In this document: in pieces, positions 1 through 7,600 of the stretch
How the letters are laid out: every line of letters begins with the position of its first letter
How positions within the stretch are numbered: the stretch's first letter is position 1
Assembly (NCBI GenBank): GCA_900543555.1
Contig: UQRL01000023.1
Coordinates: 1 to 40,676 of the forward strand
DNA: 40,676 nt
Direction of reading: 5' to 3'
From: an uncultured Oscillospiraceae bacterium
Lineage (GTDB): Bacteria > Bacillota > Clostridia > Oscillospirales > Acutalibacteraceae
Translations under genes and position numbers: made by a program
The notes under the pieces: generated by a model
Databases searched by the model: none
Told to the model about the DNA's origin: nothing
The model's input: only the letters and a program-made list of their open reading frames with translations

Positions 1-21
1 ACTAAGCTACATCCACCATAT

Positions 22-98
22 TGGCGCGCCAAAAGGGACTCGAACCCCTGGCCTACTGCTTAGAAGGCAGTTGCTCTATCCAGCTGAGCTATTGGCGC
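22..98 (-). tRNA. tRNA-Arg (anticodon UCU)
   Basis: Read on the minus strand, a complete 77-nt cloverleaf is visible. The 7-bp acceptor stem pairs GCGCCAA with TTGGCGC, the D-arm reads AGCTCAGCTGGATAGAGC, and the T-arm carries GGTTCGAGTCC. The anticodon loop CTTCTAA gives anticodon TCT, which decodes AGA. The 3' CCA is encoded (TGG at 22-24 on plus). It lies downstream of tRNA-Gly on the same strand, and no strong promoter of its own was seen, although a weak TTAACT-17-TAATAC pair lies just upstream on minus. Confidence 0.96.
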
Positions 99-265
99 AT
101 CTGTAAGGGGGGCGTCTTTTGGCCCGCAAAACGTATTAATCCCCGTGCAAACGGGAGTTAAAAGCGACATTCCTTGCCGCTGTGACCTGGCGCAAAAAAC
201 GCGGGCCGCTATCCAGCGAACACCAAAGCGCTCATGCGCGCGGATCGGGTGCAGCGTCACGCTGC
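99..265. other. Gene-free spacer between tRNAs
   Basis: No coding region with a credible ribosome binding site or recognisable product is seen. The open frames here run through tRNA genes and are spurious. A short inverted repeat (CCCGT and ACGGG arms near 137-151) is the only structure noted. Confidence 0.5.
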
Positions 266-325
266 TGGAGCGGGTGATGGGAATAGCCAAGCGTTCCTAC
301 AGAACGCTTGATGGCTCACCTCCCG
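266..325 (-). other. tRNA-Gly 3'-end copy with hairpin
   Basis: Positions 266-284 are a 19-nt exact copy of 429-447, the 3' end of the neighbouring tRNA-Gly (CCA, discriminator, acceptor 3' strand and part of the T-arm). The rest of the tRNA is missing. In its place is a strong hairpin: arms 285-296 and 302-316, with the loop CTACA and a 3-nt bulge. On the minus strand this is followed by a GCGGG (321-325) that could pair with the CCCGC of the copied acceptor strand. It may be a tRNA relic, an attachment-site remnant, or a small tRNA-like RNA. What is seen is the repeat and the hairpin; the origin is inference. Confidence 0.6.
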
Positions 326-364
326 CACACTTTGTGTGCAGGACCCGTTCGCCACTCTGTCCTA

Positions 365-387
365 AAAATGTCCCGCCGGGACATTTT
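365..387 (-). terminator. Terminator after tRNA-Gly
   Basis: A 10-bp perfect stem (AAAATGTCCC at 365-374, GGGACATTTT at 378-387) with a 3-nt loop. On minus it ends in CATTTTTAGG, giving a short T run 42 nt past the tRNA-Gly 3' end. It is almost symmetrical and could act in both directions. Confidence 0.6.
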
Positions 388-428
388 CTCAACGGCCAGA
401 CCCTCTCGGGTTCGATTTCCCCCATCCG

Positions 429-502
429 TGGAGCGGGTGATGGGAATCGAACCCACACGACCAGCTTGGAAGGCTGGGGTTCTACCATTGAACTACACCC
501 GC
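429..502 (-). tRNA. tRNA-Gly (anticodon UCC)
   Basis: A complete 74-nt cloverleaf on minus. The acceptor stem pairs GCGGGTG with CACCCGC, the D-arm reads AGTTCAATGGTAGAAC, and the T-arm carries GGGTTCGATTCCC. The anticodon loop CTTCCAA gives TCC, which decodes GGA (and, through the modified U34, possibly other glycine codons). The CCA end is encoded (TGG at 429-431). A near-consensus promoter lies just upstream and a hairpin terminator downstream. Confidence 0.97.
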
Positions 503-521
503 GCATTTTGCGACGGTGATT

Positions 522-550
522 ATTATAGCACAGACGCCGCCCCACGTCAA
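522..550 (-). promoter_or_regulatory. Promoter of tRNA-Gly
   Basis: On minus, TTGACG (545-550) and a perfect TATAAT (522-527) are separated by exactly 17 bp. The predicted start of transcription is about 10-14 nt before the tRNA 5' end at 502, as expected for a strong stable-RNA promoter. Confidence 0.85.
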
Positions 551-602
551 GGGATTTTTTCTGAGAAATCCCTTTGCAGCGGAAAACATGCTGTTCCTCC
601 CT

Positions 603-637
603 CAAGAAAGAAAAACAGGGATGCCAAACGGCATCCC
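603..637 (-). terminator. Rho-independent terminator of clpE-like gene
   Basis: On minus, the 8-bp stem GGGATGCC / GGCATCCC (630-637 and 618-625) with loop GTTT is followed by TGTTTTTCTTTC. It starts 12 nt after the stop codon of the Clp gene. Confidence 0.85.
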
Positions 638-649
638 CGCTCACTTTTC

Positions 650-2923
650 TCACATATAAGAGAGCCGCAGCTCCCCTTCTTCCACGGAGAGGTCCACACC
701 CGCAATGGCGCCTTCGCCCCGCTCTACCAGGGCCATGGCCAGTTTATCCTCCACCATGCGGCGGATGTTGTTGCGCAGGTCCCGGGCACCGCTCTGCCCG
801 TGGATGGACTTCTCTGCCAAATAGGCACAGGCCTCTGGCGTGTAGGTGAGGGCTATGCCCTTTTCCTGGAGAGTCCCCACATATTCATCCAGCATCAGGG
901 CGGCGATCTTCCTGTAGTCCTCCACATCCAGGGGACGGAACACAATCACCTCGTCAATGCGGCTGAGGAACTCTGGCCGGAGGAACTCACCCAGGGCCTT
1001 CATCACCTTTTCCCGGTTCATGTCCGCGGCGGTCTTATTAAAGCCCAGGGAATTTTCCCGGCGGTCGCTGCCCGCGTTAGAGGTCATCACGATAACGGTG
1101 TTCTCAAAGTTCACCGTGCGGCCGTGGGCGTCGGTAATGCGGCCCTCGTCCAGGATTTGCAGCAGGATGTTCAGCACATCCGGGTGGGCCTTCTCAATCT
1201 CGTCGAACAGCAGCACCGAGTAGGGCCGGCGGCGGACCTTCTCCGTCAGCTGGCCGGCCTCGTCGTAGCCCACATAGCCGGGCGGGGAGCCGATGATCTT
1301 AGAGACGGAGTGCTTCTCCATAAACTCGCTCATATCCAGGCGAATCAGGGTCTCTGGGGTGTCGAACAGCTCCTGGGAGAGCACCCGCACCAGCTCGGTC
1401 TTGCCCGTGCCGGTGGGGCCCACAAAGATGAAGGAGGCCGGGTGCCGCCGGGGGCTGATCTGCACCCGGCTGCGGCGGATGGCCGCCGAGATGGCGGAGA
1501 CCGCCTCGTCCTGGCCGATGATGTGCTTTTTCAGCACGTCCTCCAGGTTGGCCAGCTTCTTCAGCTCGTTCTCCTGCACTCGGGAAGCGGGGATGCCCGT
1601 CCACAGCTCGATCACCTTGGCCACGTCCCACTCTTCCACATTGGCAAAGACCCCCTCGCCCTTCAGCTTATCCAGGCTTTCCTCCAGGGTGGCAATGCGG
1701 TAATGGGTTTTGGCCAGCTCCTCATAGTCGATTTGGCTGCCGTCCGTGGGGCTGGAGAGATCCTGCTCCCGGTTTTTTTCCTTGGTCAGGGCCAGCTCCG
1801 TCTCGTCGTATTCCTCCAGCTTCTTGTTGCGCAGGGCGGCGCAGGCACAGGCCTCGTCCAACAGGTCTATGGCCTTGTCGGGCAGGTAGCGGTCGTTGAT
1901 GTACCGCTCTGCCAGCACCACCATGCGGCGGCAGATTTGTTCAGACACCTTCACCCGGTGGTAGCTCTCGTAATAGCCCTTGATGCCCAGAAGGATCTGG
2001 ACGGCGTCCTGGATGGAGGGCTCTGCCACCGTGACCGGCTGGAAGCGGCGCTCCAAGGCCGCGTCCTTCTCAATGTACTTCCGGTACTCGTTGAAGGTGG
2101 TGGCGCCGATGACCTGGATCTCCCCCCGGGAGAGGGCGGGCTTCAGGATGTTGGCGGCGTTCATGCTGCCCTCGGCGTCGCCGGTGCCCACCAGGTTGTG
2201 GACCTCGTCGATGAAGAGGATGACATTTCCATCGGCCTTCACCTCGTCCACCAAGCCCTTGATGCGGCTCTCGAACTGGCCCCGGAACTGGGTGCCCGCC
2301 ACCAGGGCGGTCAAGTCCAGCAGCTGGACCTCCTTGTTGCGCAGCTTGGCAGGGACCTCTCCCCGGGCGATGCGCAGGGCCAGGCCCTCGGCCACGGCGG
2401 TTTTGCCCACGCCGGGCTCGCCGATGAGGCAGGGGTTGTTCTTGGTCCGGCGGGAAAGGATCTGCACCACCCGCTGGATCTCTTTCTCCCGGCCGATGAT
2501 GTTGTCCAGCTCGCCGTTTCGGGCTTTGGCGGTCAAATCGGTGCAGAAGTTCTGGATATGCTTGCGCTTCTTCTTGTGGAAGTTCTCCTTTTTCTGCTGG
2601 ACGCCTGCCCCGCCGTAGCCGCCGTTTTCTCCGGGGCGGCCCCCCAGCATCTGGTCCACCGGCAGGGTGGCCGCGCCGCCGGGGGCGAACAGGTCCTCTT
2701 CCTCGTCATTGTCGTTGTTCAGGTTCATCAGCTCGGTCATCTGGGCGGTAGCCGCTTCCAGCTCCTCGTCGGTGATGCCCATTTTCTCCATAATATCATT
2801 GACCGGCTTGATGCCCAGCTCTCTGGCGCACACCAGGCAGAGCCCCTGGGTGGGCTGGCCGTCCACGCCGTTGGAAACAAACACAACGGCCGGCCTCTTT
2901 TTGCAGCGTGTACACATCAGCAT
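650..2923 (-). CDS. clpE: ClpE-like AAA+ unfoldase with N-terminal zinc finger
   Basis: A class 1 Hsp100/Clp ATPase of about 757 residues that would unfold damaged proteins for ClpP in the cytoplasm. The N-terminus has CTRC (residues 4-7) and CLVC (about 27-30), a four-cysteine zinc finger typical of ClpE rather than the ClpC N-domain. A linker follows. The first AAA+ module has Walker A GEPGVGKTA and Walker B ILFIDEVH, a middle coiled region follows, and the second module has GPTGTGKTE and VLLFDEIEKAHPDV. The start chosen is the ATG at 2923, preceded by AGAAAGGA eight bases upstream; the frame stays open to 2977 but without such a site. No ctsR, mcsA or mcsB lies beside it, as it would in a classical clpC operon. 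ClpC is the alternative name; the AAA+ Clp identity is certain. Confidence 0.93.
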   Translation of the reverse strand: MLMCTRCKKRPAVVFVSNGVDGQPTQGLCLVCARELGIKPVNDIMEKMGITDEELEAATAQMTELMNLNNDNDEEEDLFAPGGAATLPVDQMLGGRPGENGGYGGAGVQQKKENFHKKKRKHIQNFCTDLTAKARNGELDNIIGREKEIQRVVQILSRRTKNNPCLIGEPGVGKTAVAEGLALRIARGEVPAKLRNKEVQLLDLTALVAGTQFRGQFESRIKGLVDEVKADGNVILFIDEVHNLVGTGDAEGSMNAANILKPALSRGEIQVIGATTFNEYRKYIEKDAALERRFQPVTVAEPSIQDAVQILLGIKGYYESYHRVKVSEQICRRMVVLAERYINDRYLPDKAIDLLDEACACAALRNKKLEEYDETELALTKEKNREQDLSSPTDGSQIDYEELAKTHYRIATLEESLDKLKGEGVFANVEEWDVAKVIELWTGIPASRVQENELKKLANLEDVLKKHIIGQDEAVSAISAAIRRSRVQISPRRHPASFIFVGPTGTGKTELVRVLSQELFDTPETLIRLDMSEFMEKHSVSKIIGSPPGYVGYDEAGQLTEKVRRRPYSVLLFDEIEKAHPDVLNILLQILDEGRITDAHGRTVNFENTVIVMTSNAGSDRRENSLGFNKTAADMNREKVMKALGEFLRPEFLSRIDEVIVFRPLDVEDYRKIAALMLDEYVGTLQEKGIALTYTPEACAYLAEKSIHGQSGARDLRNNIRRMVEDKLAMALVERGEGAIAGVDLSVEEGELRLSYM

Positions 2924-3004
2924 GGTTTTCGTCCTTTCTAAACAGATAAGAAACAGCGTTCCAATTAAAGCGAACAATTATGAGCGCAGTATGAAAGAAC
3001 CGTG

Positions 3005-3058
3005 AAAAAAGCGGAAACTCCCCCTTGGGGAGCTCGCATCAAGGACGTTTCCGCTTTT
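3005..3058 (-). terminator. Terminator overlapping the end of pgsA
   Basis: On minus, the 12-nt arm AAAAGCGGAAAC (rc of 3047-3058) pairs with GTTTCCGCTTTT (rc of 3007-3018) and ends in TTTTTTC. A nested CTCCCC/GGGGAG hairpin sits in the loop (3018-3032). The upstream arm is part of the pgsA coding sequence (the basic C-terminal tail), so the stop codon lies inside the terminator loop. Confidence 0.75.
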
Positions 3059-3686
3059 CCCGCACGGTCTTGGCCCGGATCTCATCGTGGAGAGAGAGCT
3101 CATACTGGGCGTCGTCCGAATGGAAGATTTCCCGGAAGATTTGGAAATACTTCACCGCGGAATAGATCATCATGGCCGCCGTAAGGATCAGCAGCACGTT
3201 GGAGGTGATAGTAAAGGCAAGCCCCTTCACATGCAGGAAGCCATCCATCACCACAATGACGGCAACAGAGACGTAGAACATCACCGTGGCCACCTTGCCA
3301 TACCACTGGGCGGCACAGGGGCGCTTCTGTTTTTTCAGTAGCACCACGGCGCCGCAGAGCATCACCAGCTCTTTGGCGATGAACACCAGCAGCACCGGCC
3401 CAATCACCGGGAACTTGACCGCCAGGCACAGGGCCACCACGCCTTGGGTCAGCTTGTCGGCCAGGGGGTCCAGCATCTTGCCCAGCTCCGTGACCTGGTT
3501 CAGCTTGCGGGCAATAAAGCCGTCCACACAGTCTGAAAGGCCGGAGAGCACAAGAAGCGCCACCGCCGCCACCAGCTGGTCCTGCATAAAGTACCAGGCG
3601 AAAAAAGGGATAATCAAAATACGGAGTACAGACAGGGCGTTGGGCACCGTCAAATTCTGGTTGATCGGCTTTCTCTCTTTGGGCAT
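3039..3686 (-). CDS. pgsA: CDP-diacylglycerol-glycerol-3-phosphate 3-phosphatidyltransferase
   Basis: An integral membrane enzyme that transfers the phosphatidyl group of CDP-diacylglycerol to glycerol 3-phosphate, the committed step of phosphatidylglycerol and cardiolipin synthesis. The CDP-alcohol phosphotransferase signature (D-x2-D-G-x2-A-R-x8-G-x3-D-x3-D) is complete in the stretch DCVDGFIARKL...GKMLDPLADK, and several hydrophobic segments follow. The protein is about 215 residues, slightly longer than usual because of a basic C-terminal tail. The start is the ATG at 3686, preceded by AGAGGAAGG seven bases upstream; an upstream ATG at 3734 in the same frame lacks a good site. It lies downstream of the CvpA-family gene on the same strand. 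Confidence 0.92.
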   Translation of the reverse strand: MPKERKPINQNLTVPNALSVLRILIIPFFAWYFMQDQLVAAVALLVLSGLSDCVDGFIARKLNQVTELGKMLDPLADKLTQGVVALCLAVKFPVIGPVLLVFIAKELVMLCGAVVLLKKQKRPCAAQWYGKVATVMFYVSVAVIVVMDGFLHVKGLAFTITSNVLLILTAAMMIYSAVKYFQIFREIFHSDDAQYELSLHDEIRAKTVREKRKRP

Positions 3687-3797
3687 GAACGGCCTTCCTC
3701 TCTTTTTCACCAATTTCACAGTCCTTATCAGCATAAGGGGAAACTCTCACAAATTCTTCAACCCGCTCCCAACGGGCAGGGCAATTTCAAAAGCGCT

Positions 3798-4496
3798 TTA
3801 TTGGAACATGATGTCCAGGGGGTTCCAGTTGACCAGGGGCCCCGCCAAGGTGGACTGGCGCAGGGCGTCCTCCATTTGGGCCTGCATGTCAGAGGCCAGC
3901 ATGGGGGTGAACACCTCCACCGCAGCCAGCAGAATCCACAGGCTGACCACCGCCAGCAGCAGCCCCAGCACACCGCCCAGCAGCGCATCCACCTGGCGCA
4001 GGATGGGCAGGTGGAACGCAGTGGAAAGCACGCCGGCCAAAGCCCGCACCACCATCATAAGCAGGAAAAACAGCACGATGACCGCCAGCACCTTCAAAAA
4101 GCCCACAAAGACCGGCGAGAGGGCGTCGGCGATTGCGCTGGCCGCCTGGCTGCTTTGGTTTGCCAAAGAGGAGGCGATGGTCACATCGGTAACTCCCGCC
4201 TGCTCCAGCGCGCGGAGGATAAAGTCTGGCAGGGAGGAAAGCACCTGCTGCACCGCGGCCAAGGTGTCCCCGCTGCCAAAAGAAGCCAGGGACTCTCCAA
4301 TGCGCTCGACCAGCGCCGGGCGGAACAGGGTGTCAAAGACCCACTGTGCCAGGGGCCCCCCCAGGGCAGAAGCCAGGCAGGCGGCAAGAACAGCCCCCAA
4401 AAAATGGGCGGCGGAACGGATCAATCCCCGGTAGGCTCCCACAACGATGAACACCACGCACACAGCTACAATCAAAATGTCCAGCACATAGCCCAC
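3798..4496 (-). CDS. CvpA-family membrane protein
   Basis: A CvpA (colicin V production) family protein. It opens with the transmembrane stretch LDILIVAVCVVFIVVG followed by AYRGLIRS, which matches the family's N-terminal hairpin, and has further hydrophobic helices near the middle and end. The family is linked to colicin export and envelope homeostasis in E. coli; its exact role in Firmicutes is unknown. I chose the GTG at 4496 because AAGGGAGG lies nine bases upstream and because a promoter (-10 at 4538-4543) covers the region of the longer starts, GTG 4547 and ATG 4535. The longer forms would only add a short basic N-terminus. Confidence 0.78.
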   Translation of the reverse strand: MGYVLDILIVAVCVVFIVVGAYRGLIRSAAHFLGAVLAACLASALGGPLAQWVFDTLFRPALVERIGESLASFGSGDTLAAVQQVLSSLPDFILRALEQAGVTDVTIASSLANQSSQAASAIADALSPVFVGFLKVLAVIVLFFLLMMVVRALAGVLSTAFHLPILRQVDALLGGVLGLLLAVVSLWILLAAVEVFTPMLASDMQAQMEDALRQSTLAGPLVNWNPLDIMFQ

Positions 4497-4537
4497 AGGA
4501 AAGGCCCTCCCTTTTCTCAAAAAATGCCGCTTCATAA

Positions 4538-4566
4538 AATATAGCACAAACCCGGCCTTTTCACAA
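4538..4566 (-). promoter_or_regulatory. Promoter of the CvpA-family gene
   Basis: On minus, TTGTGA (4561-4566) and TATATT (4538-4543) are spaced by 17 bp. The transcript would start near 4530, which argues that translation starts at the GTG at 4496 rather than further upstream. Confidence 0.65.
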
Positions 4567-4608
4567 CCCCCATCCCCCTTACGGAAATCTTAATTGCGCC
4601 ACTTTTTC

Positions 4609-4637
4609 TTGCAAATTGGCCCTGCCGGCTCTATAAT
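4609..4637 (+). promoter_or_regulatory. Promoter of the EFR1-type ferredoxin gene
   Basis: TTGCAA (4609-4614), a 17-bp spacer and a perfect TATAAT (4632-4637) lie 57 nt before the GTG start. It is divergent from the CvpA-family promoter. Confidence 0.82.
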
Positions 4638-4693
4638 CAGGGGGAAGGACCTCTGCGTTTTTCACAGATTTAACAGAAAGGTCGTGTTTTCTC

Positions 4694-5446
4694 GTGGCTG
4701 TATACGCCGCTGTCTTCTCCCCCACCGGCACCTCCCGCAAAGGCGCCTGGGCCATGGCCTCTGCCCTGGGGGAGGCCCGCCTTCTGGATGTGACCCTCTC
4801 CCCGGCTGCCGCGCAGGTTTTCTCCCGAGAGGACCTGGTGGTCTTTGGCGCGCCGGTCTACGGGGGCCGGGTCTTTGCAGGGGCTTTAGAGCGCCTCTCC
4901 CCCCTGCGGGGGCAGGGGACCCCCTGCATCGTCACTGTCACCTACGGCAACCGGGACTTTGACGACGCCCTCCTGGAGCTGACGGACTTCTGCCGGGAGC
5001 GGGGGTTTGTCCCCCTTGCCGGGGCCGCCCTGGTGGGGGAGCACACCTACGGCTCCATCCAGGTGGGCCGTCCCACAGCGGAGGACCTGGAGCAGGACCG
5101 GGCCTTCGCCCTGGAGGCCTGGGACGACTGGAACGCCGGCTGGGAGGGCTTCTCTCCTCCGGGAAACCGCCCCTACCGGGAGGGGGGCAAGGGCGGCAGC
5201 TTTGTGCCCTCCACCCTGGAAAACTGCACCCGCTGCGGCCTGTGCCGGGACCAGTGCCCCATGGGGGCCATTGGGGAGGACTGTACTTCCATTGACAGCA
5301 GCCGGTGCATCTCCTGCTTCCGGTGCGTCAAACGCTGCCCGGTCAAGGCCAAGGGCTGCTTTACCCCAGAGTACGAGAGCTTTGCCCAGGCCTTCTCCCA
5401 GCGCCTGAAGGAACCCCGGGAGAACCAGTACTTTCTGCCCCGGTAA
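4694..5446 (+). CDS. EFR1-type flavodoxin-ferredoxin fusion protein
   Basis: A 250-residue two-domain redox protein. The N-terminal half looks like a flavodoxin fold, with SPTGTS at residues 9-14 in the FMN-phosphate loop position and VFGAPVYGGR further on. The C-terminal half carries two 4Fe-4S motifs, C-x2-C-x2-C-x3-C in CTRCGLCRDQCP and again in CISCFRCVKRCP, about residues 178-220. This matches the EFR1 family of anaerobes, thought to shuttle electrons; the partner is unknown. The GTG at 4694 is the start: AAAGG lies about ten bases upstream and the protein begins MAVYAAVFSPTG. It is a single-gene unit with its own promoter and terminator. Confidence 0.88.
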   Translation: MAVYAAVFSPTGTSRKGAWAMASALGEARLLDVTLSPAAAQVFSREDLVVFGAPVYGGRVFAGALERLSPLRGQGTPCIVTVTYGNRDFDDALLELTDFCRERGFVPLAGAALVGEHTYGSIQVGRPTAEDLEQDRAFALEAWDDWNAGWEGFSPPGNRPYREGGKGGSFVPSTLENCTRCGLCRDQCPMGAIGEDCTSIDSSRCISCFRCVKRCPVKAKGCFTPEYESFAQAFSQRLKEPRENQYFLPR

Positions 5447-5466
5447 AGGCATCCGATACATAAAAG

Positions 5467-5504
5467 AAAGGCAGGCATCCCAGTGCCTGCCTTTTGTTCT
5501 GTTT
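5467..5504 (+). terminator. Terminator after the EFR1-type gene
   Basis: An 11-bp perfect stem (AAAGGCAGGCA at 5467-5477, its complement at 5484-5494) with loop TCCCAG, followed by TTTTGTTCTGTTTTT. It lies between convergent genes; on minus it is followed by CTTTCTTTTA and may also end the DUF5711 transcript. Confidence 0.88.
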
Positions 5505-5515
5505 TTGGGGGGCTC

Positions 5516-6805
5516 TCAGCGAACCTGAATCCGCCGCACCTCGCTGACGCCCAGCACACAGGCGGTGCTCTCGCTGGAAAGGGCGATGCTCTGGGCATCG
5601 CTCCCCGCGTCCGCCCGGGCCAGCTCGCTGCCGGTGGAGGCGTCGTAGAGCACCAGCTCTTGGCCGATCAGCGCCCCCACCGTGCCGCCGGAAACGGACA
5701 GGGCCTGAATGCGGGCTTCCGCCTGAATCTCCACCGGGTCGCCCGCGTCCCGAAAGACCAGCAGGGTGCTGGCCCCCGCGTGCTCGTAGGCCGAGATGGA
5801 GACGTAGGCCTGCCCTCCCTCCAGCCGGAACGCCGTGGGAGAGCGGCCCTGGTAGCTGTACTCAGAGAAGGCCAGGTCCGAGGCCCGGGCCCACAGCAAA
5901 GAGCTGTCCCCCACAGCGTACAGCATGCCGTTTTCCCCCCAAGAGGCCCCCAGCAGCAGGTTGTCCCGGCTCTCATACTGGGTCACCGGATCGGCTTGGT
6001 CAAATTGGAACACCGTCACTTTCGAGACCAGCTCGCCCCCCTGGCTGCGGACCGTGCATACAATCCCGCTTGTGCCGTCCGCGCTGAGCGCCAGGGAGGT
6101 GATGTAATCCTGGGCAAAGCTGTAAGTAAACTGCACTTCGCCGTTTTCCAGGTAGACCGTCAGGTCAGAGGCGCCCTCCTTTCCCTGGGTGGCCAGGGCA
6201 AAGCGCCCGTTGGCGGCCACGGCTCCCGCCAGGATATCCTGCCCGGCAGAGTCTTCCAGCCGCACCTCTGTCCCAGAGGCTATCAGGTAGCCCGTGCTGC
6301 CCTGGTTATACAGCAGGTAGTTCCCGGCAGCCTCCTTCAGCACAGGCTGGTTCAGGCTGTGGCGCTGGGAGAAGAGCTCCTGCCCTGCGGGCCCCAGAAC
6401 CGTGAAGGCCGTGTCGCTGAGCACCACCGCGTTGCCCCCATAGGAAGTGAAGTTCCCCTGGGACACATTCGAGCCGGTGATGGACACCGGGTAACCGTCT
6501 CCCCCCTGGGCCCCCATCACCTGGGTTTGCACCCAGCTCCAAATATTCTCAGGGGTCAGGCTCTCCCGGTTGACCCAAAGGGCCAGCCCCAGCACCAGCA
6601 CCACCAGCACCACGGCCGCCCGGTAAAAAGCCTTGGGAGCCTGCCAGGCCTTTTTCTGGCCGGCCTCTTCCTCCGGCTCGCCGTCATATTCCACGGCGGC
6701 CTTGGGGGCCTCTTCTGGGGTCTCCTCTTCCCGAAGGCTCTCCGGCTGGTGGTCCTTCAGCTGGATAATCTTCCGGCGGTTCCGTTTTTCGCTGTGCTTG
6801 GCCAT
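5516..6805 (-). CDS. DUF5711-family membrane-anchored protein
   Basis: A 429-residue protein with a charged cytoplasmic N-terminus (residues 1-58, rich in E and K), one transmembrane helix at about 62-78 (AAVVLVVLVLGLALWV), and a large extracytoplasmic region of short beta-strand-like repeats suggestive of a propeller. I recognise the overall pattern as DUF5711, a family common in Clostridia with no known function. The start is the ATG at 6805, preceded by AAGGGAAGGGAAG. The longer frame from 6835 has no better site. It is the last gene of the ecfA1-ecfA2-ecfT-truA run, 42 nt after truA. Confidence 0.75.
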   Translation of the reverse strand: MAKHSEKRNRRKIIQLKDHQPESLREEETPEEAPKAAVEYDGEPEEEAGQKKAWQAPKAFYRAAVVLVVLVLGLALWVNRESLTPENIWSWVQTQVMGAQGGDGYPVSITGSNVSQGNFTSYGGNAVVLSDTAFTVLGPAGQELFSQRHSLNQPVLKEAAGNYLLYNQGSTGYLIASGTEVRLEDSAGQDILAGAVAANGRFALATQGKEGASDLTVYLENGEVQFTYSFAQDYITSLALSADGTSGIVCTVRSQGGELVSKVTVFQFDQADPVTQYESRDNLLLGASWGENGMLYAVGDSSLLWARASDLAFSEYSYQGRSPTAFRLEGGQAYVSISAYEHAGASTLLVFRDAGDPVEIQAEARIQALSVSGGTVGALIGQELVLYDASTGSELARADAGSDAQSIALSSESTACVLGVSEVRRIQVR

Positions 6806-6847
6806 AGCTTCCCTTCCTTTCCCGAGCCCCGGCAAGCGGGCCCTTGT

Positions 6848-7588
6848 TCAGTAAAACACCCGGTTGAGGTACAGCCCCCAGGCGGGGGCGGTGGGCCCGG
6901 CCGCCCGCCTGTCTTGGGCGGCCAGCACGCCGGGGATATCCTCTGGGGCAAGTTTTCCCTGCTGCACCCGCAGCAAGGTGCCCACCATGATGCGCACCAT
7001 GTTGTAGAGGAACCCGTCCGCCGCCACGGTGAACAGCACCATGTCCCCCTCCCGGGTGACCTGGGATTTTGTCACGGTGCGGTTCAGATCCCCCTTTTCC
7101 CGCCGGTCCAGCGTGCAGAAAGAGGAAAAATCGTGGCGGCCCACATAGTGGCGGGCGGCCCGGTCCAGCAACGCCTCGTCGATGGGATACCAGTAGTGCA
7201 GGGCCCTCTGCCGCAGGAAGGGGTCCCGCACCGGGTGGTTCCAGATCTGATAGACATACTCCTTGCCCTTGCAGGAGTAGCGGGCGTGAAAGTCCAAAGG
7301 CACCTGCTCCACCGAGCGGACCGCCACGTCCTCCGGCAGGTAGTGGTTCAACGCCGCCAGCAGGCGCTCCGGCGGGATGGGGCTCTCTGTCTTCAGACTG
7401 ACGCAGAACTCCCGGGCGTGTACGCCGGTGTCCGTGCGGGAGCAGGCCTTGATGTCCTCTGAAAGGCCGGTAATCTTCCCCAGGGCCTCTTGGAATACCT
7501 GCTGCACGGTCAGGGCGTTCTCTTGAATCTGCCAGCCGTGGTAGCAGCTGCCGTCATAGCAGAGCTTGATGAGAAAATTCCGCTGCAT
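6848..7588 (-). CDS. truA: tRNA pseudouridine(38-40) synthase
   Basis: Converts uridines 38-40 of the tRNA anticodon stem-loop to pseudouridine in the cytoplasm. At 246 residues it has the normal family length. The catalytic aspartate is in SRTDTGVHA (about residue 52), and the N-terminus LCYDGSCYHGWQIQ is typical. A GGAGG lies seven bases before the ATG at 7588. It starts 12 nt after ecfT, the same ECF-truA arrangement seen in many Firmicutes. Confidence 0.96.
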   Translation of the reverse strand: MQRNFLIKLCYDGSCYHGWQIQENALTVQQVFQEALGKITGLSEDIKACSRTDTGVHAREFCVSLKTESPIPPERLLAALNHYLPEDVAVRSVEQVPLDFHARYSCKGKEYVYQIWNHPVRDPFLRQRALHYWYPIDEALLDRAARHYVGRHDFSSFCTLDRREKGDLNRTVTKSQVTREGDMVLFTVAADGFLYNMVRIMVGTLLRVQQGKLAPEDIPGVLAAQDRRAAGPTAPAWGLYLNRVFY

Positions 7589-7600
7589 AGGGTCCTCCTT

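Noticed and set aside
400..428. A further tRNA T-arm on plus (GGTTCGATTTCCCCC)
   Set aside because: The flanking bases do not pair into a T-stem and no matching D-arm, anticodon arm or acceptor stem is present.
308..2941. 877-codon plus-strand open frame opposite the Clp gene
   Set aside because: It is the antisense shadow of a GC-rich AAA+ gene, rich in H, G, V, L and Q, and it crosses a tRNA gene. The minus strand has clear Walker motifs.
5483..7462. 659-codon plus-strand open frame
   Set aside because: It lies opposite the DUF5711 and truA genes, crosses their intergenic gap, has no recognisable domain and no start signal.
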